Shown piece by piece: positions 17,415 through 25,774 of a stretch of 64,000 nt of DNA. The notes under the pieces are model-generated. The model searched no databases and was not told the DNA's origin. It was given only the letters and a program-made list of their open reading frames with translations. Position 1 is the first letter of the stretch, and every line of letters begins with the position of its first letter. The stretch is from the NCBI RefSeq assembly GCF_024138165.1, contig NZ_CP100000.1:930001-994000 (forward strand), given 5' to 3'. The translations under genes were made by a program, and so were the position numbers. The DNA comes from Halorussus vallis. Lineage in GTDB: Archaea; Halobacteriota; Halobacteria; Halobacteriales; Haladaptataceae.

Positions 17415-18434
17415 CTATCGAGGTTGTTCCCCGTCCTCCCGGAGGGTTTCGTTGAGGAAGCGCAACGTCTTCGCCCACGCATCTTTCGTCGCCTCCGGCT
17501 GGAAGCTCTCGCCACTGGGGTTGGCGAACGCGTGGTCGGCGCCCTCGTAGATGTAAATCTCTTTCTCGACGCCGAGGTCGGTCAAGGTTCGGTTGAACTC
17601 GCGGACGTTCTCGATGCCGACGACCTCGTCCTTGGCCCCGAAGATGCCCAGCACTGGAGCGTCTATGTCGCGGAGTTCAGACTCGTTGGTAGTCAGCGTC
17701 CCGTAGTAGATGACCGTCGCGTTCAAATCCGCTTCACTCAAACTGAGTTGGAGGCTTAGCCCGCCGCCGAAACACCAGCCCAAGCTTGCGACCTCCTCGG
17801 TCGTGTACGGGAGGGCACGGACGCCCGCCGTCGCGCGCTGCATCTTCGTCACCGCTTCGTCGGTGTTGTTCCGGACCTCGCTCGACAGTGCGGATGCGGT
17901 CGAGGAGTTCGTGGCCACCTGCCCCTCGTAGAGGTCGACGGCGAACACGACGTAGCCGTGGCCAGCGAGAATGTCGGCCATGTGTCGGATGTTCTCGTTG
18001 AGTCCCCACCATTCGTGAATCATGATCACGGACGGGTATTCCCCCTCGGCAGCAGGGCGGGCCAGGTAACCCGGCGTGCCGTTGATCGTCGTGTTCCTGG
18101 CCGTGATCGGCACCAGATTTTCGGCGCTGAAGATGTCAGCGTTCGACCCTGACGTGACGGGGTGGCACGTGCCGTTTTTCTCGATTGCACCCGGCTGACA
18201 GCCCATATGCGGAGTCTGCGTGTACGACGCCTCCGCCGTTCCGGTCTCGGACGGCGTTCGCGTACCGGTTTGCTCGTCGGTTTCGTTCTGTTCGACCGTA
18301 GTCGTCTCCTGTACTCCGACGGCGTTCGTCCCGACATCGGCCGACGTTCCTGCAAGCGACGTGGCCGTCCCACTAGCAATTACCAACACGACTACCGTGA
18401 ACAGGACCGCTATCGTTCCGTCGTATCGAGTCAT
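17415..18434 (-). CDS. Secreted dienelactone hydrolase-family protein
   Basis: The 339-residue protein has a signal peptide or N-terminal anchor (AVLFTVVVLVIASGTATSLAGTS), a Thr/Glu-rich linker to about residue 75, then an alpha/beta hydrolase of the dienelactone hydrolase family. The nucleophile is Cys221 in GWCFGGGLSLQ; the later acid and base are likely the Asp of FGAKDEVVG and the His of GADHAFANP. SVIMIHEWWGLNENIRHMADILAGHGY is the typical early strand-loop. The enzyme should act outside the cell on an ester or lactone; the substrate is unknown. MGCQPGAIEKNGTCHPV suggests a disulfide in the linker. Start ATG 18434 is preceded by GGAGGAG buried in a hairpin. Confidence 0.9.
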   Translation of the reverse strand: MTRYDGTIAVLFTVVVLVIASGTATSLAGTSADVGTNAVGVQETTTVEQNETDEQTGTRTPSETGTAEASYTQTPHMGCQPGAIEKNGTCHPVTSGSNADIFSAENLVPITARNTTINGTPGYLARPAAEGEYPSVIMIHEWWGLNENIRHMADILAGHGYVVFAVDLYEGQVATNSSTASALSSEVRNNTDEAVTKMQRATAGVRALPYTTEEVASLGWCFGGGLSLQLSLSEADLNATVIYYGTLTTNESELRDIDAPVLGIFGAKDEVVGIENVREFNRTLTDLGVEKEIYIYEGADHAFANPSGESFQPEATKDAWAKTLRFLNETLREDGEQPR

Positions 18435-18440
18435 CTGTTA

Positions 18441-18458
18441 GCTCCTCCGAAGAGGAGC
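18441..18458 (-). promoter_or_regulatory. Hairpin with UUCG loop covering the ribosome binding site
   Basis: On the minus strand GCTCCTC, TTCG, GAGGAGC forms a 7-bp stem closed by an unusually stable C(UUCG)G tetraloop. The 3' arm is the Shine-Dalgarno sequence (GGAGG) located about eight bases before the ATG of the hydrolase gene. Folding would mask the ribosome binding site. Confidence 0.6.
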
Positions 18459-18709
18459 CGAGAAATAGAATAAACAAGGACGTTCGTTCACGCGTGTAAG
18501 GGGAAGTATCTCGCTTCACGGCCGGATTTTGCGAGAGTAATCCGGTGACCTTCTTTTCTAAGTCTCGGTTCCGAGCAACACGGTTTCCGGCCCGACGTTC
18601 CGGAAACGCTCGACTTCGGGCAGGGGAACTGAGAGATGTGCGCCGTGTATCTCGCAGCGAGCGAGTAATGCGTTCCTCGATCAGAATCCGAACCGCTTCG
18701 AGGTGTGGC

Positions 18710-18910
18710 TCAAGTGGAATATTCTCGAACTACGGATACGCCCAACAGGAGGAGAATCGCCAGCGCACCCGTTCCGGAGAGTATCCGAATTACGTTATCC
18801 AGATAGATTCCCGAGGTGGTCGTCGAGAACAGATAGACGTGAACCGCAAGAAGAAGAGAAACGAGCATGAGCCAACGTCGTATCGATTCCAGCGCCGTGT
18901 CGGAGTGCAT
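18710..18910 (-). CDS. Small two-helix membrane protein
   Basis: The 66-residue protein (MHSDTALESIRRWLMLVSLLLAVHVYLF..., then DNVIRILSGTGALAILLLLGVSVVREYST) has two hydrophobic helices and a short polar link. It resembles the many orphan small membrane proteins of haloarchaea; I assign no function. The surrounding DNA (about 18,460-19,090) is less GC-rich than the average of the window. The roughly 250 bp on its left, up to the hydrolase hairpin, and the 205 bp on its right show nothing else that I can support. Confidence 0.6.
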   Translation of the reverse strand: MHSDTALESIRRWLMLVSLLLAVHVYLFSTTTSGIYLDNVIRILSGTGALAILLLLGVSVVREYST

Positions 18911-19115
18911 TAAGAAGGAGAAGGAAGTTCAGTTTATAAAACATCCGCGATTACCCAACTCGTACCGACCCATTCGCGCTTCGTGTTCGGCGTACTCACC
19001 GAAACCGACCACCACTCGAGATTTCGATACGGCCGCGGAGTTCGAATCAGTGTGTTCGAACCGGAGGAACGACGGTGACAGGTAGGTTTTTGTCGGCGGG
19101 TGGCACATCCGAAAT

Positions 19116-19367
19116 ATGGACGCCGTGTCGAAGGTACTGCTGTACGCGCTGGTCGGCGTGACCGTGTTCTTCGGCGGACTGCTCCTGTTCGCCAGCGGGC
19201 CGGTAGGCTGGTTGGTAGCCGGACTCGTCGTCGTCGCGTGGATAGTGCGAAGTTCCGGCGAAAGGGAGGACGAGGCGGTACCCCGGAAGACGAACTGCCC
19301 GGAGTGCGGCGTGCCCAACGAGGACGAGCGAAACCGGTGTGAGTACTGCGACGCCGCGCTGCCCTGA
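19116..19367 (+). CDS. Membrane-anchored zinc ribbon protein
   Basis: The 83-residue protein has two close hydrophobic segments (LLYALVGVTVFFGGLLLFASG and VGWLVAGLVVVAWIV) followed by a cytoplasmic zinc ribbon, CPECGVPNEDERNRCEYCDAALP, with two CxxC pairs. This architecture is common among haloarchaeal small proteins of unknown function, possibly adaptors at the membrane. The start at ATG 19116 is preceded by an AT-rich TATA-like stretch (19081-19090). Open frames on the opposite strand are shadows. Confidence 0.85.
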   Translation: MDAVSKVLLYALVGVTVFFGGLLLFASGPVGWLVAGLVVVAWIVRSSGEREDEAVPRKTNCPECGVPNEDERNRCEYCDAALP

Positions 19368-19429
19368 CCCCCGACGCCGACGCCGCGGGACCAACGCTTT
19401 TGCCCGCGGCCGTCGCACGGGAAACAACC

Positions 19430-19903
19430 GTGGCGACGAAGGTTCGCTTCCGCGAAGTTCAGCAGTACCGCCAGCCCTGGCTGTGGGCGCTCCTTTCCGT
19501 GCGGCCGCTCCTCGCGCTCGTCGGCCTGGCGCGGGGAACCCGCTCGAAGAGCGAAGTCGCCCGCGAGGTCGCGGCCACCGTCGGCGTCGGACTGCTGGTC
19601 TGGACCGCCCGACTGACGACCGAAGTGCGCGACGACGGGGTGTACGTCCGGTTCGAACCGTTCCACCGCGAGTTCAAGCGAATCCCCTTCGACGACATCG
19701 TCTCGTTCGAGGGCGCGGGGTACAGCCCGCTCCGGTTCGGCGGATGGGGCTACCGGTGGACGCCCAGTTCGACCGTCTACACCGTGAGCGGCCGGAGCGG
19801 CGTCAGCTTCGAGCGCGCGAGCGGCAAGTCGCTGTACGTCGGGTCGAACCGCCCGGACGAACTCATCGGGGCGGTCCAGGAGGCGACCGACCGCGAACTG
19901 TGA
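19430..19903 (+). CDS. Membrane-anchored hypothetical protein
   Basis: The 157-residue protein starts at GTG 19430 (VATKVRFREVQQYRQPWLWALLS). It has two predicted membrane helices (PWLWALLSVRPLLALVGLA and VAATVGVGLLVWTARL) and a C-terminal beta domain (TEVRDDGVYVRFEPFHREFKRIPFDDIVSFEG, YTVSGRSGVSFERASGKSLYVGSNRPDELIGAVQ). That C-terminal layout resembles PH-like domains of bacterial and archaeal membrane proteins that read ligand or lipid surfaces. An in-frame TTG at 19400 is a less likely start. The function is unknown. Confidence 0.75.
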   Translation: MATKVRFREVQQYRQPWLWALLSVRPLLALVGLARGTRSKSEVAREVAATVGVGLLVWTARLTTEVRDDGVYVRFEPFHREFKRIPFDDIVSFEGAGYSPLRFGGWGYRWTPSSTVYTVSGRSGVSFERASGKSLYVGSNRPDELIGAVQEATDREL

Positions 19904-19989
19904 GCCGGACGGCCCGGCGAGCCGCCGTTCAGTTTCACTTTCGCTCCGGCTGGCTCACTTACTACGTCCGTCGGACGGTACTCCCCAAT

Positions 19990-20334
19990 ATGAGTTCGAC
20001 CCGCGCGACCACCGCCACCCGGACCGACATCTTCGACGAAGTCTGCGAGGCCATCGCCCGCCGGCGCGGCGGTGCGGACGTCTACCTGAAGGCGTCCCAC
20101 GTGCTCCGGCGCGACGTCGGGGGCTGTGCGCTCGTCGGCATCGAAGCCGGGGCCGAACGCGCCGTCTACCACTGGACGGTCGGCCAGGAGTTCGCGTCGG
20201 CCGCCGCGTTCGACGAGTCCGGCGTCGACGGGACGAACGCGGAGGTGCTCGTCCGCGGTCGGGACGCCGTTCCCGCGCTGGCGGACGTCGAGTACGAGTG
20301 GGTACATCCCGAGTATCGAGAACTAATCGACTGA
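19990..20334 (+). CDS. Haloarchaeal hypothetical protein, 114 aa
   Basis: A soluble 114-residue protein starts at ATG 19990 (MSSTRATTATRTDIFDEVCEAIARRRGGADVYLKASHVLRRD). It is alpha/beta with a hydrophobic core segment (GCALVGIEAGAERAVYHWTVGQEF) and ends DVEYEWVHPEYRELID. I see no known catalytic or metal-binding motif. It lies 86 bp after the preceding membrane protein and converges with the phosphoesterase gene. Confidence 0.7.
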   Translation: MSSTRATTATRTDIFDEVCEAIARRRGGADVYLKASHVLRRDVGGCALVGIEAGAERAVYHWTVGQEFASAAAFDESGVDGTNAEVLVRGRDAVPALADVEYEWVHPEYRELID

Positions 20335-20353
20335 GTCGTTCGGCGGTCCGCGG

Positions 20354-21100
20354 TCAGACATCGGCGTACCGTCCCAGCCGCGTCCCGTCCAGCAAGTAGG
20401 CTTCGCCGTCGGGGAGCGCCGCGGGCAGGAATGGCGCCAGGAACTCTTGGCCCGCGACGTTGACCCACGTTCCCCCGGCGAGGTCGTTGTACGCCGGGAA
20501 CACCACCAGTTCCGCGCCGGTCGCGACCGGCGCGTCGAAGCGCTCCTCGAAGGGTTCGACCGAAAGCGACCCGCGGAGCCAGACGCGCTCGACGCGGCTC
20601 CCGCCGACCTCGTCCTCCAGTCGCACCGCGGGGTGTTCGTGGCCGACGCAGACGACGTCGGCTTCGAGCACCTCGCGGGCGGGCCACGTGTGGCCGTGCG
20701 CGAAGCCCACGTCGCCGAGGCGGACTCCGCGGCCGTCGGTCACCTCGCAGTCGACCCACGACTCGATGGCGCCGTCGTGGTTGCCCTTCACGAGCGTGAC
20801 GCCGACGCCCCGGTCTTCGAGCGCCTCGACCAGCACCTCGATCTCGCCGCGCTCGGCGCCGCCCGGCCCGCCGATGGCGTGCATCAGGTCGCCCAGGAAG
20901 ACGACGCGGTCGGGGTCCGTGCGCTCGACGAGCGCGAGTAGTCGCTCGCGACGTTCGGGCGCCTGGCTCGCGACGTCCATCCCGTCGGCCCGAAGGGCCT
21001 GTTCGATGCCCGCGTGGAAGTCGGCGACCACGAGCGCGCGCTCGGAATCGAGGTCGACGACGGCGGCGGGATGGCCGACCACCGGCTCGACCGCCGCCAT
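20354..21100 (-). CDS. rpe: RPA-operon calcineurin-like phosphoesterase
   Basis: The 248-residue metallophosphoesterase shows the two-metal signature: VVADFHAGIEQAL (DxH), VVFLGDLMH (GDxxH), LVKGNHDG (GNHD), and later HGHTWP and GHEHPAV. It belongs to the COG1407 family. In haloarchaea such a gene (rpe) is co-transcribed with rpa1 and rpap1, as here. The ATG at 21100 overlaps the TGA of the preceding gene by one base (TGATG), so translation is likely coupled. The substrate is unknown; a role in DNA repair with RPA is inferred from the operon. Confidence 0.9.
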   Translation of the reverse strand: MAAVEPVVGHPAAVVDLDSERALVVADFHAGIEQALRADGMDVASQAPERRERLLALVERTDPDRVVFLGDLMHAIGGPGGAERGEIEVLVEALEDRGVGVTLVKGNHDGAIESWVDCEVTDGRGVRLGDVGFAHGHTWPAREVLEADVVCVGHEHPAVRLEDEVGGSRVERVWLRGSLSVEPFEERFDAPVATGAELVVFPAYNDLAGGTWVNVAGQEFLAPFLPAALPDGEAYLLDGTRLGRYADV

Positions 21101-23076
21101 CAGATGGGCTTGAGGGTTTCCTCGCCCGACTCGTAACAACGCCCGGCCATCAATGCGGCTTCGAGCGCGTCCTCGACGTCGGCCGGCGTCACGTCGTAGT
21201 TCTGCACGACCGCCGCCATCAGGGGTTCGCGGCCCACGCCGTCGCCGTCGTTGAGTTCCCGCATCGTCTCCATCACGGTGTCTTCGAGGTTATCGGGCTC
21301 CTGTTTGCCGCCCTCGTCGGCAGACTCGGATTCGGGTTCGGGTTCCGATTCGGCCGCCGGTTCCTCGGCGGTGTCGGGTTCGGTCGCCTCGGCCTCCGCC
21401 CCCGCTTCGTGGGCGGCCTCCTCGGCGCCCTCGGCGGGTTCGGCGGCACCGCCGGTTTCCTCGTCGGGGACCGCGTTGGGCGTCTCGGGGGCCTCCGAGG
21501 CGTCCTCGCCCGGCCCCTCGGGCGCCTTCGAGGAGGCGGTCGTCGCGTCGGTGGCCTCCTCGTGGGTCGGTTCGCCGGGTCCGGGTTCGTCGAGTTCGGA
21601 CTGGCCGGGTTCGCCGACGTCGGCGCCCGAGGAGAACTCCAGGCCGTGTTCTTCCTCTATCTGCTGGCGCTCCTCCTCGTCGAACTCGTACATCTCGTCG
21701 CCCGCGCCGGCCGTCCCGAGGTCTTCGTCGGCCTCGGCGTCCTGTTCGGGTTCGAACGACTCGTCGGTCGTCGTCTCCTGTTCGGACTCGACGGCCGGCG
21801 GTTCGTCGTCGCCGATCTCCTCCTGAAGTTCGGCGGCCTCCTCGGCGTCCTCGACCTCAGGTGGCTCGTCCTCCTCGTCGGACGCGTCGACCGTACTGGT
21901 CGGTGCCGCGCCGAGGTCGTCGCCGGCCGCGGATTCGGATTCGGGTTCGGACTCAGGTTCGGTCGCCCCGGCCGACTCGGCCTCGACGGTCTCGGTCGGT
22001 TCCGGTTCGGAACTCCCCTCCGAGACCGCCTCGCTCTCGCCGACTTCCGTCCGGGATTCGGCGGGCGGCGTCTCGGCCTCGGGGCTCATCTCGTCCTCGC
22101 CGGCCGACTCGGACGCCGCGGCCGCGGCGTCCGAGTCGGCGGTGCCTGCGGCGCCAGTGGCGTCGGTGGCCTCGGCGGTGTCGGCGGTGTCGGCGGCGTC
22201 GGCAGTTTCCGCGTCGGCGGCCGACTCCGTCGCCGCGGTGTCGGTCGGCGACGCCGAGGCGTCGCCGCCCGCGCCCGCTTCGGCTTCGGTTTCGATGGCC
22301 GCGAGTTCCTCAGCGCCGGTTTCGGCGTCGCCGAACGAGTAGTCGAGTGCCGCGCTCACCGCGTCGCCGCCCTCGTCGGGCGCGATGTCGAGCGGCCCCA
22401 CCTCGTCGGCGTCTATCTCGCCGGCGACCACGCGCGCGGCGTCTATCGAGAGGTCCCAGACCTCCGCGAGGTACTCCTTGGTCGTGCCGTAGTGGTCGAC
22501 GGCCAGCGGGATGCCGGCGGCGAGGCCGGCGTCGACGCCGCCGGCTTCGAGCGCCGCGCGGAGTTCGTCGCCGCGCTTGCCCGAGTCGAGCGCGTCGGCG
22601 AACGTCGACACCCGGTCGAGGGTGTGCTGGGCGGTCTGGACCACCCAGCGGTCGCGGGTTTCGGCGTCGACGCGGTTGATGGACTCGGGGCGAATCGAGG
22701 TGAACACGCGGTCCGAATCCTCCGGCTGGAACGTCCGAGCCTTGCCGGTCACCGCGACGAACGCCGGCGGATTCGCGCTCTCCAGGAACGCCATTTCGTC
22801 GGGCTGATACTGGCCGGCGTAGACGACGAACGCGCCCGTCGGGTCGACGATGCGGCCACGGAGCACGTCGTCGCTGACCTGCTCGATCTGGGTCAGCACG
22901 CCGACGACGAACAGGCGGTTGACCCGCGCGCCGGTCGGCGTGACGACGTAGTTCGGCGCGCGCTCCTCGTCTGACTCCGAGTAGTCGAGGCTCGCGTCGT
23001 CGTACTCGGCGGCGAAGATTCGCCACGCGACCTCGCGGCGGCCCGCGCCGCCCTGGTCGTCGCCGTTCGAACTCAT
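21100..23076 (-). CDS. rpap1: RPA-associated protein (Rpap1-like) with a long acidic linker
   Basis: The 658-residue protein has an N-terminal OB-fold region (about 10-110: RREVAWRIFAAEYDDASLDY, LRGRIVDPTGAFVVYAGQYQPDE), matching the COG3390 proteins encoded beside haloarchaeal RPA. Residues about 225-585 are a very acidic, Glu/Ala/Thr/Asp-rich disordered linker. A C-terminal winged-helix-like domain (about 592-658: DNLEDTVMETMRELNDGDGVGREPLMAAVVQNYDV) follows. The OB and winged-helix layout parallels eukaryotic RPA32. The ATG overlaps the rpa stop by 4 bp, so the two products are probably made in step and act together on single-stranded DNA. Confidence 0.9.
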   Translation of the reverse strand: MSSNGDDQGGAGRREVAWRIFAAEYDDASLDYSESDEERAPNYVVTPTGARVNRLFVVGVLTQIEQVSDDVLRGRIVDPTGAFVVYAGQYQPDEMAFLESANPPAFVAVTGKARTFQPEDSDRVFTSIRPESINRVDAETRDRWVVQTAQHTLDRVSTFADALDSGKRGDELRAALEAGGVDAGLAAGIPLAVDHYGTTKEYLAEVWDLSIDAARVVAGEIDADEVGPLDIAPDEGGDAVSAALDYSFGDAETGAEELAAIETEAEAGAGGDASASPTDTAATESAADAETADAADTADTAEATDATGAAGTADSDAAAAASESAGEDEMSPEAETPPAESRTEVGESEAVSEGSSEPEPTETVEAESAGATEPESEPESESAAGDDLGAAPTSTVDASDEEDEPPEVEDAEEAAELQEEIGDDEPPAVESEQETTTDESFEPEQDAEADEDLGTAGAGDEMYEFDEEERQQIEEEHGLEFSSGADVGEPGQSELDEPGPGEPTHEEATDATTASSKAPEGPGEDASEAPETPNAVPDEETGGAAEPAEGAEEAAHEAGAEAEATEPDTAEEPAAESEPEPESESADEGGKQEPDNLEDTVMETMRELNDGDGVGREPLMAAVVQNYDVTPADVEDALEAALMAGRCYESGEETLKPI

Positions 23077-24341
23077 GCGCCCACCTCCGAGAGGAGGGAC
23101 TTAGCACGGTCGCCGGGCGAGTCGTCGGTCTCCTCGAACTCGGTCACCTCGACGTTCGCGCCGTACTCGTCGACCGAGAGGTTTCCGCGCACGCGGAACT
23201 CCCGACCCACGATGGTGTCCCGAATCGTGTCGGCGACGACCTCCTTGTCCATCGCGTCGCGGGCCTGCGCTTTGGCGTCCTCAACGTCGCCGCCGTACAC
23301 CTCCTCGGTGAGTTCGTCGTCCAGCACCGCGGTCACGGTGCCGGTGCCGTCGTCGAGGATGGCCTTCACGCGCAGGTCGTCGACGCCGTCGACGTCGCCG
23401 TGGCTCCGACACTGACCGTTCTGGGTCACCCGGCCGCACTCGGGACAGCGCTCGATGAGGCCCGAACCGTCCCGGACCGCGACGACGCTCCCGACGAGTT
23501 CGACGTCGTACGCGCCGCCGGTGCCGACCGCCTCGCTGACGGTCATCCGGGTCGCGGTGTCGTTCACGTCGAGGTCGCGGTCGAGCGCCGAAACCGTCGA
23601 GAACTCCGAGAGGTTCACCGAGGGAACGCCGCGGAACTCCCGGACGTACACGTCCTCGATGCGGAGCTTCGCGCCCTCCGAGATGCCCTCGCGGGCCTCC
23701 CAGTCGGTGAACGGCAGACGTGCCGTTTCGTCGGCGATGACGCCGCTCCAGATGTCGGTTTCGCCGTCGCGGCCGTCGATGGTCTTGCGTTCGAGGTCGA
23801 CCACCTCGACCTCGACGTTGACGCCGCGGTCGCCGGGTTCGAGGTCGGCGAGGCCGGCGTCGCCGCCCACCTCGTAGGGAACCTCGATGTCGTCCTCGAA
23901 CGCGACGTTGGTGCTCTCGCCGAGGTTGAGTTCGGGCCTGCCCTCCCACTCGCGGACGCCGGCGTTGCCCGCGGTGATGGTGTCGCCGGGCGAGAGGCCG
24001 AAGTCGGTCCACGCGGTGTAGGAGATGGTGTCGGTGTCGTCGGCGAGTTCGCCCTCGAAGATGACCTGCTCGTCGCCCTGGTAGCGAATCGAGCGCTTGC
24101 CGACCGTCAGCACCTTCGCGGTGACGGTGACGTTGCCGCTGTCGGTGGTCACGTCGGCGATGTCGGCCCGGGACGGTTCGCTCGACCCGCTGCCGCCGCC
24201 GTACTTCCGCCGGAGGCTCTGTTTGGCCTCCTCGACCGGAACGCTGTACTCGACGAGGTTCTTCAGATCCGCCTTGACCTCCTCCTTGTCGACGCCGAGG
24301 TCGGAGGCGAGGTCCTCGGCATGGTCGTCCAGACTCATCAC
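23073..24341 (-). CDS. rpa1: Single-stranded DNA-binding replication protein A, large subunit
   Basis: The 422-residue protein holds several OB folds: VTVTAKVLTVGKRSIRYQGDEQVIFEGELADDTDTISYTAW; VNVEVEVVDLERKTIDGRDGETDIWSGVIADETARLPFTDW; and a third with YDVELVGSVVAVRDGSGLIERCPECG. A zinc finger CPECGRVTQNGQCRSH (about residues 300-315) interrupts the last fold, as in archaeal RPA41-type proteins. It protects single-stranded DNA in replication and repair. Two ATGs are adjacent (24341 and 24338); either may be used. It is the first gene of the rpa1-rpap1-rpe operon. Confidence 0.95.
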   Translation of the reverse strand: MMSLDDHAEDLASDLGVDKEEVKADLKNLVEYSVPVEEAKQSLRRKYGGGSGSSEPSRADIADVTTDSGNVTVTAKVLTVGKRSIRYQGDEQVIFEGELADDTDTISYTAWTDFGLSPGDTITAGNAGVREWEGRPELNLGESTNVAFEDDIEVPYEVGGDAGLADLEPGDRGVNVEVEVVDLERKTIDGRDGETDIWSGVIADETARLPFTDWEAREGISEGAKLRIEDVYVREFRGVPSVNLSEFSTVSALDRDLDVNDTATRMTVSEAVGTGGAYDVELVGSVVAVRDGSGLIERCPECGRVTQNGQCRSHGDVDGVDDLRVKAILDDGTGTVTAVLDDELTEEVYGGDVEDAKAQARDAMDKEVVADTIRDTIVGREFRVRGNLSVDEYGANVEVTEFEETDDSPGDRAKSLLSEVGA

Positions 24342-24375
24342 CCTGACTTTACCCGGGGCGGATTAAAAGTGTTCG

Positions 24376-25701
24376 TTAGCGGGAGAACCGGAACGGCCAG
24401 CGGAGCGTCACCGCCGGGAGGAGCGCCCAGACCTCGAAGGCGGCCCACGCGAGCGCCGACAGCGCCATGACGCCGACCACGGCCGCGTCCCGCAGACCCA
24501 TCCAGACCGGCAGCATGTACGACAGGCCGTTCAACAGCTTCAGCGGTTTGACCCCGGCCACGACCGTCGTCGTCTCGGACGCGCCGTCGCCCCCGCGGGA
24601 TTCGAGTCCGGCCTGCTTCGCCGACGGCCCGCCCGCACTTTCGTCGCCGGTCCCCAGTCGTTCGACCTCGTAGGGCGAGTAGAAGTCGACGCTCCACACC
24701 ACGTCGCCCTGCCGGTCGACCTCCAGCACCCGGTTGGCGTTGGTGTCGGCGACGAGCGTGTTGCCGTTGGGCAGGCGGTCGGCGTCGCGGGGCCACCGCA
24801 TCTCGTCGTCGGCCCACGTCCAGGTCCGCTCCCACGAACCGTTTACGCGCTGGTACTCCACGAGACGGTGGTTCAGCGAGTCGGCGACCACCACCGCGGG
24901 ACCGCCCTCAGACTTTGGAATGTAGTCGGGGTTGTGCTGTTCGTAGAGCACCGAGTAGTCGTCGTCGGCCCCGAGCGTCCAGTTCGACTGCATGCCGGTC
25001 GACCGGTTCAGGAACACCACCTGGTCCTGGTTTCGCAGGCTGACCATGTAGCGGCCGTCCGGCAGTCGTTCGACGTCGTTGAGGTGGGCCCAGTCGGCGG
25101 GGTACGGCCCGCCGCCGGAGATGGGGAACTCGGTCTGGGCCTCCCACTCCCACTCGGTCAGGCCGGTCGTGGTGTTGACGACGTACACCTCGTCCTTCCG
25201 GATGTCGCCGACGAGCAGTCGGTCCTCGCCGACCCGGTCGACGTCGTGCCAGTTCGCGCCGCGGTCGGCCGGGATGACCCGTTCGTAGACGCGCAAGAGT
25301 TCGCCGGTCGTGAGGTTGACCCGCTCGACGACCGAGAGGGTGCACTTCCCGTCGCAGGAACTACCCTCGTACGCCCGCTCGGCGACGTACTCGACGGTCG
25401 TCCTCGTCCCCTTCACGGGGTCAACGTCGAAGTAGCCGTGGAAGGTGTCGTTGTGGTAGCGGACCGTCCCGTTGGGGTTGAACGCGACCAGCGAGGCCGA
25501 TTCGCCGTGCATGCCGTGGCCCGCGACGACGGTGATGCCCTCGCGCGGCGGGACGATCTCCGCGCGCTCGCCGGGGGCGAGCGTTGCCTGTCGCTCGTAC
25601 TTCGAGACTGCGGCGCTGGCCGGCGAGGAGACGTAGCTGTAGGCGAGCGACGCGCTACAGACCAGCAGGAGGACGGCGAACACGGCGCGGTATCGGCGCA
25701 T
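24376..25701 (-). CDS. Membrane-anchored arylsulfotransferase-family protein
   Basis: The 441-residue protein has an N-terminal signal anchor (VFAVLLLVCSASLAYSYVSS), an extracellular beta-propeller-like domain and two C-terminal hydrophobic helices (SYMLPVWMGLRDAAVVGVMALSALAWAAFEVWALLP). The arylsulfotransferase pattern is clear: NWHDVDRVGEDRLLVGDI, WAHLNDVERLPDGRYMVSLRNQDQVVFLNRSTG, EQHNPDYIP, VVVADSLNHRLVEYQR and RLPNGNTLVADTNANRVLEVD. His residues in these repeats would form the active site. Sulfate transfer is a family property; whether this member transfers sulfate or is a structural propeller is undecided. CDGKC near residue 117 may be a disulfide. Confidence 0.85.
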   Translation of the reverse strand: MRRYRAVFAVLLLVCSASLAYSYVSSPASAAVSKYERQATLAPGERAEIVPPREGITVVAGHGMHGESASLVAFNPNGTVRYHNDTFHGYFDVDPVKGTRTTVEYVAERAYEGSSCDGKCTLSVVERVNLTTGELLRVYERVIPADRGANWHDVDRVGEDRLLVGDIRKDEVYVVNTTTGLTEWEWEAQTEFPISGGGPYPADWAHLNDVERLPDGRYMVSLRNQDQVVFLNRSTGMQSNWTLGADDDYSVLYEQHNPDYIPKSEGGPAVVVADSLNHRLVEYQRVNGSWERTWTWADDEMRWPRDADRLPNGNTLVADTNANRVLEVDRQGDVVWSVDFYSPYEVERLGTGDESAGGPSAKQAGLESRGGDGASETTTVVAGVKPLKLLNGLSYMLPVWMGLRDAAVVGVMALSALAWAAFEVWALLPAVTLRWPFRFSR

Positions 25702-25774
25702 CGACGGAGGCTACGGCGACGACGACAAAAAGTTGACCGAAAGGGGTTTTCGCCGCCGGCGTCTATCCGGCGAC

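Noticed and set aside
18929-19666. 245-residue minus-strand frame over the zinc-ribbon gene
   Set aside because: Covers two good plus-strand genes in antisense and has no domain or codon support.
21409-22974. 521-residue plus-strand Gly/Leu/Arg-rich frame
   Set aside because: Antisense of the acidic linker of the Rpap1-like gene; low-complexity artefact.
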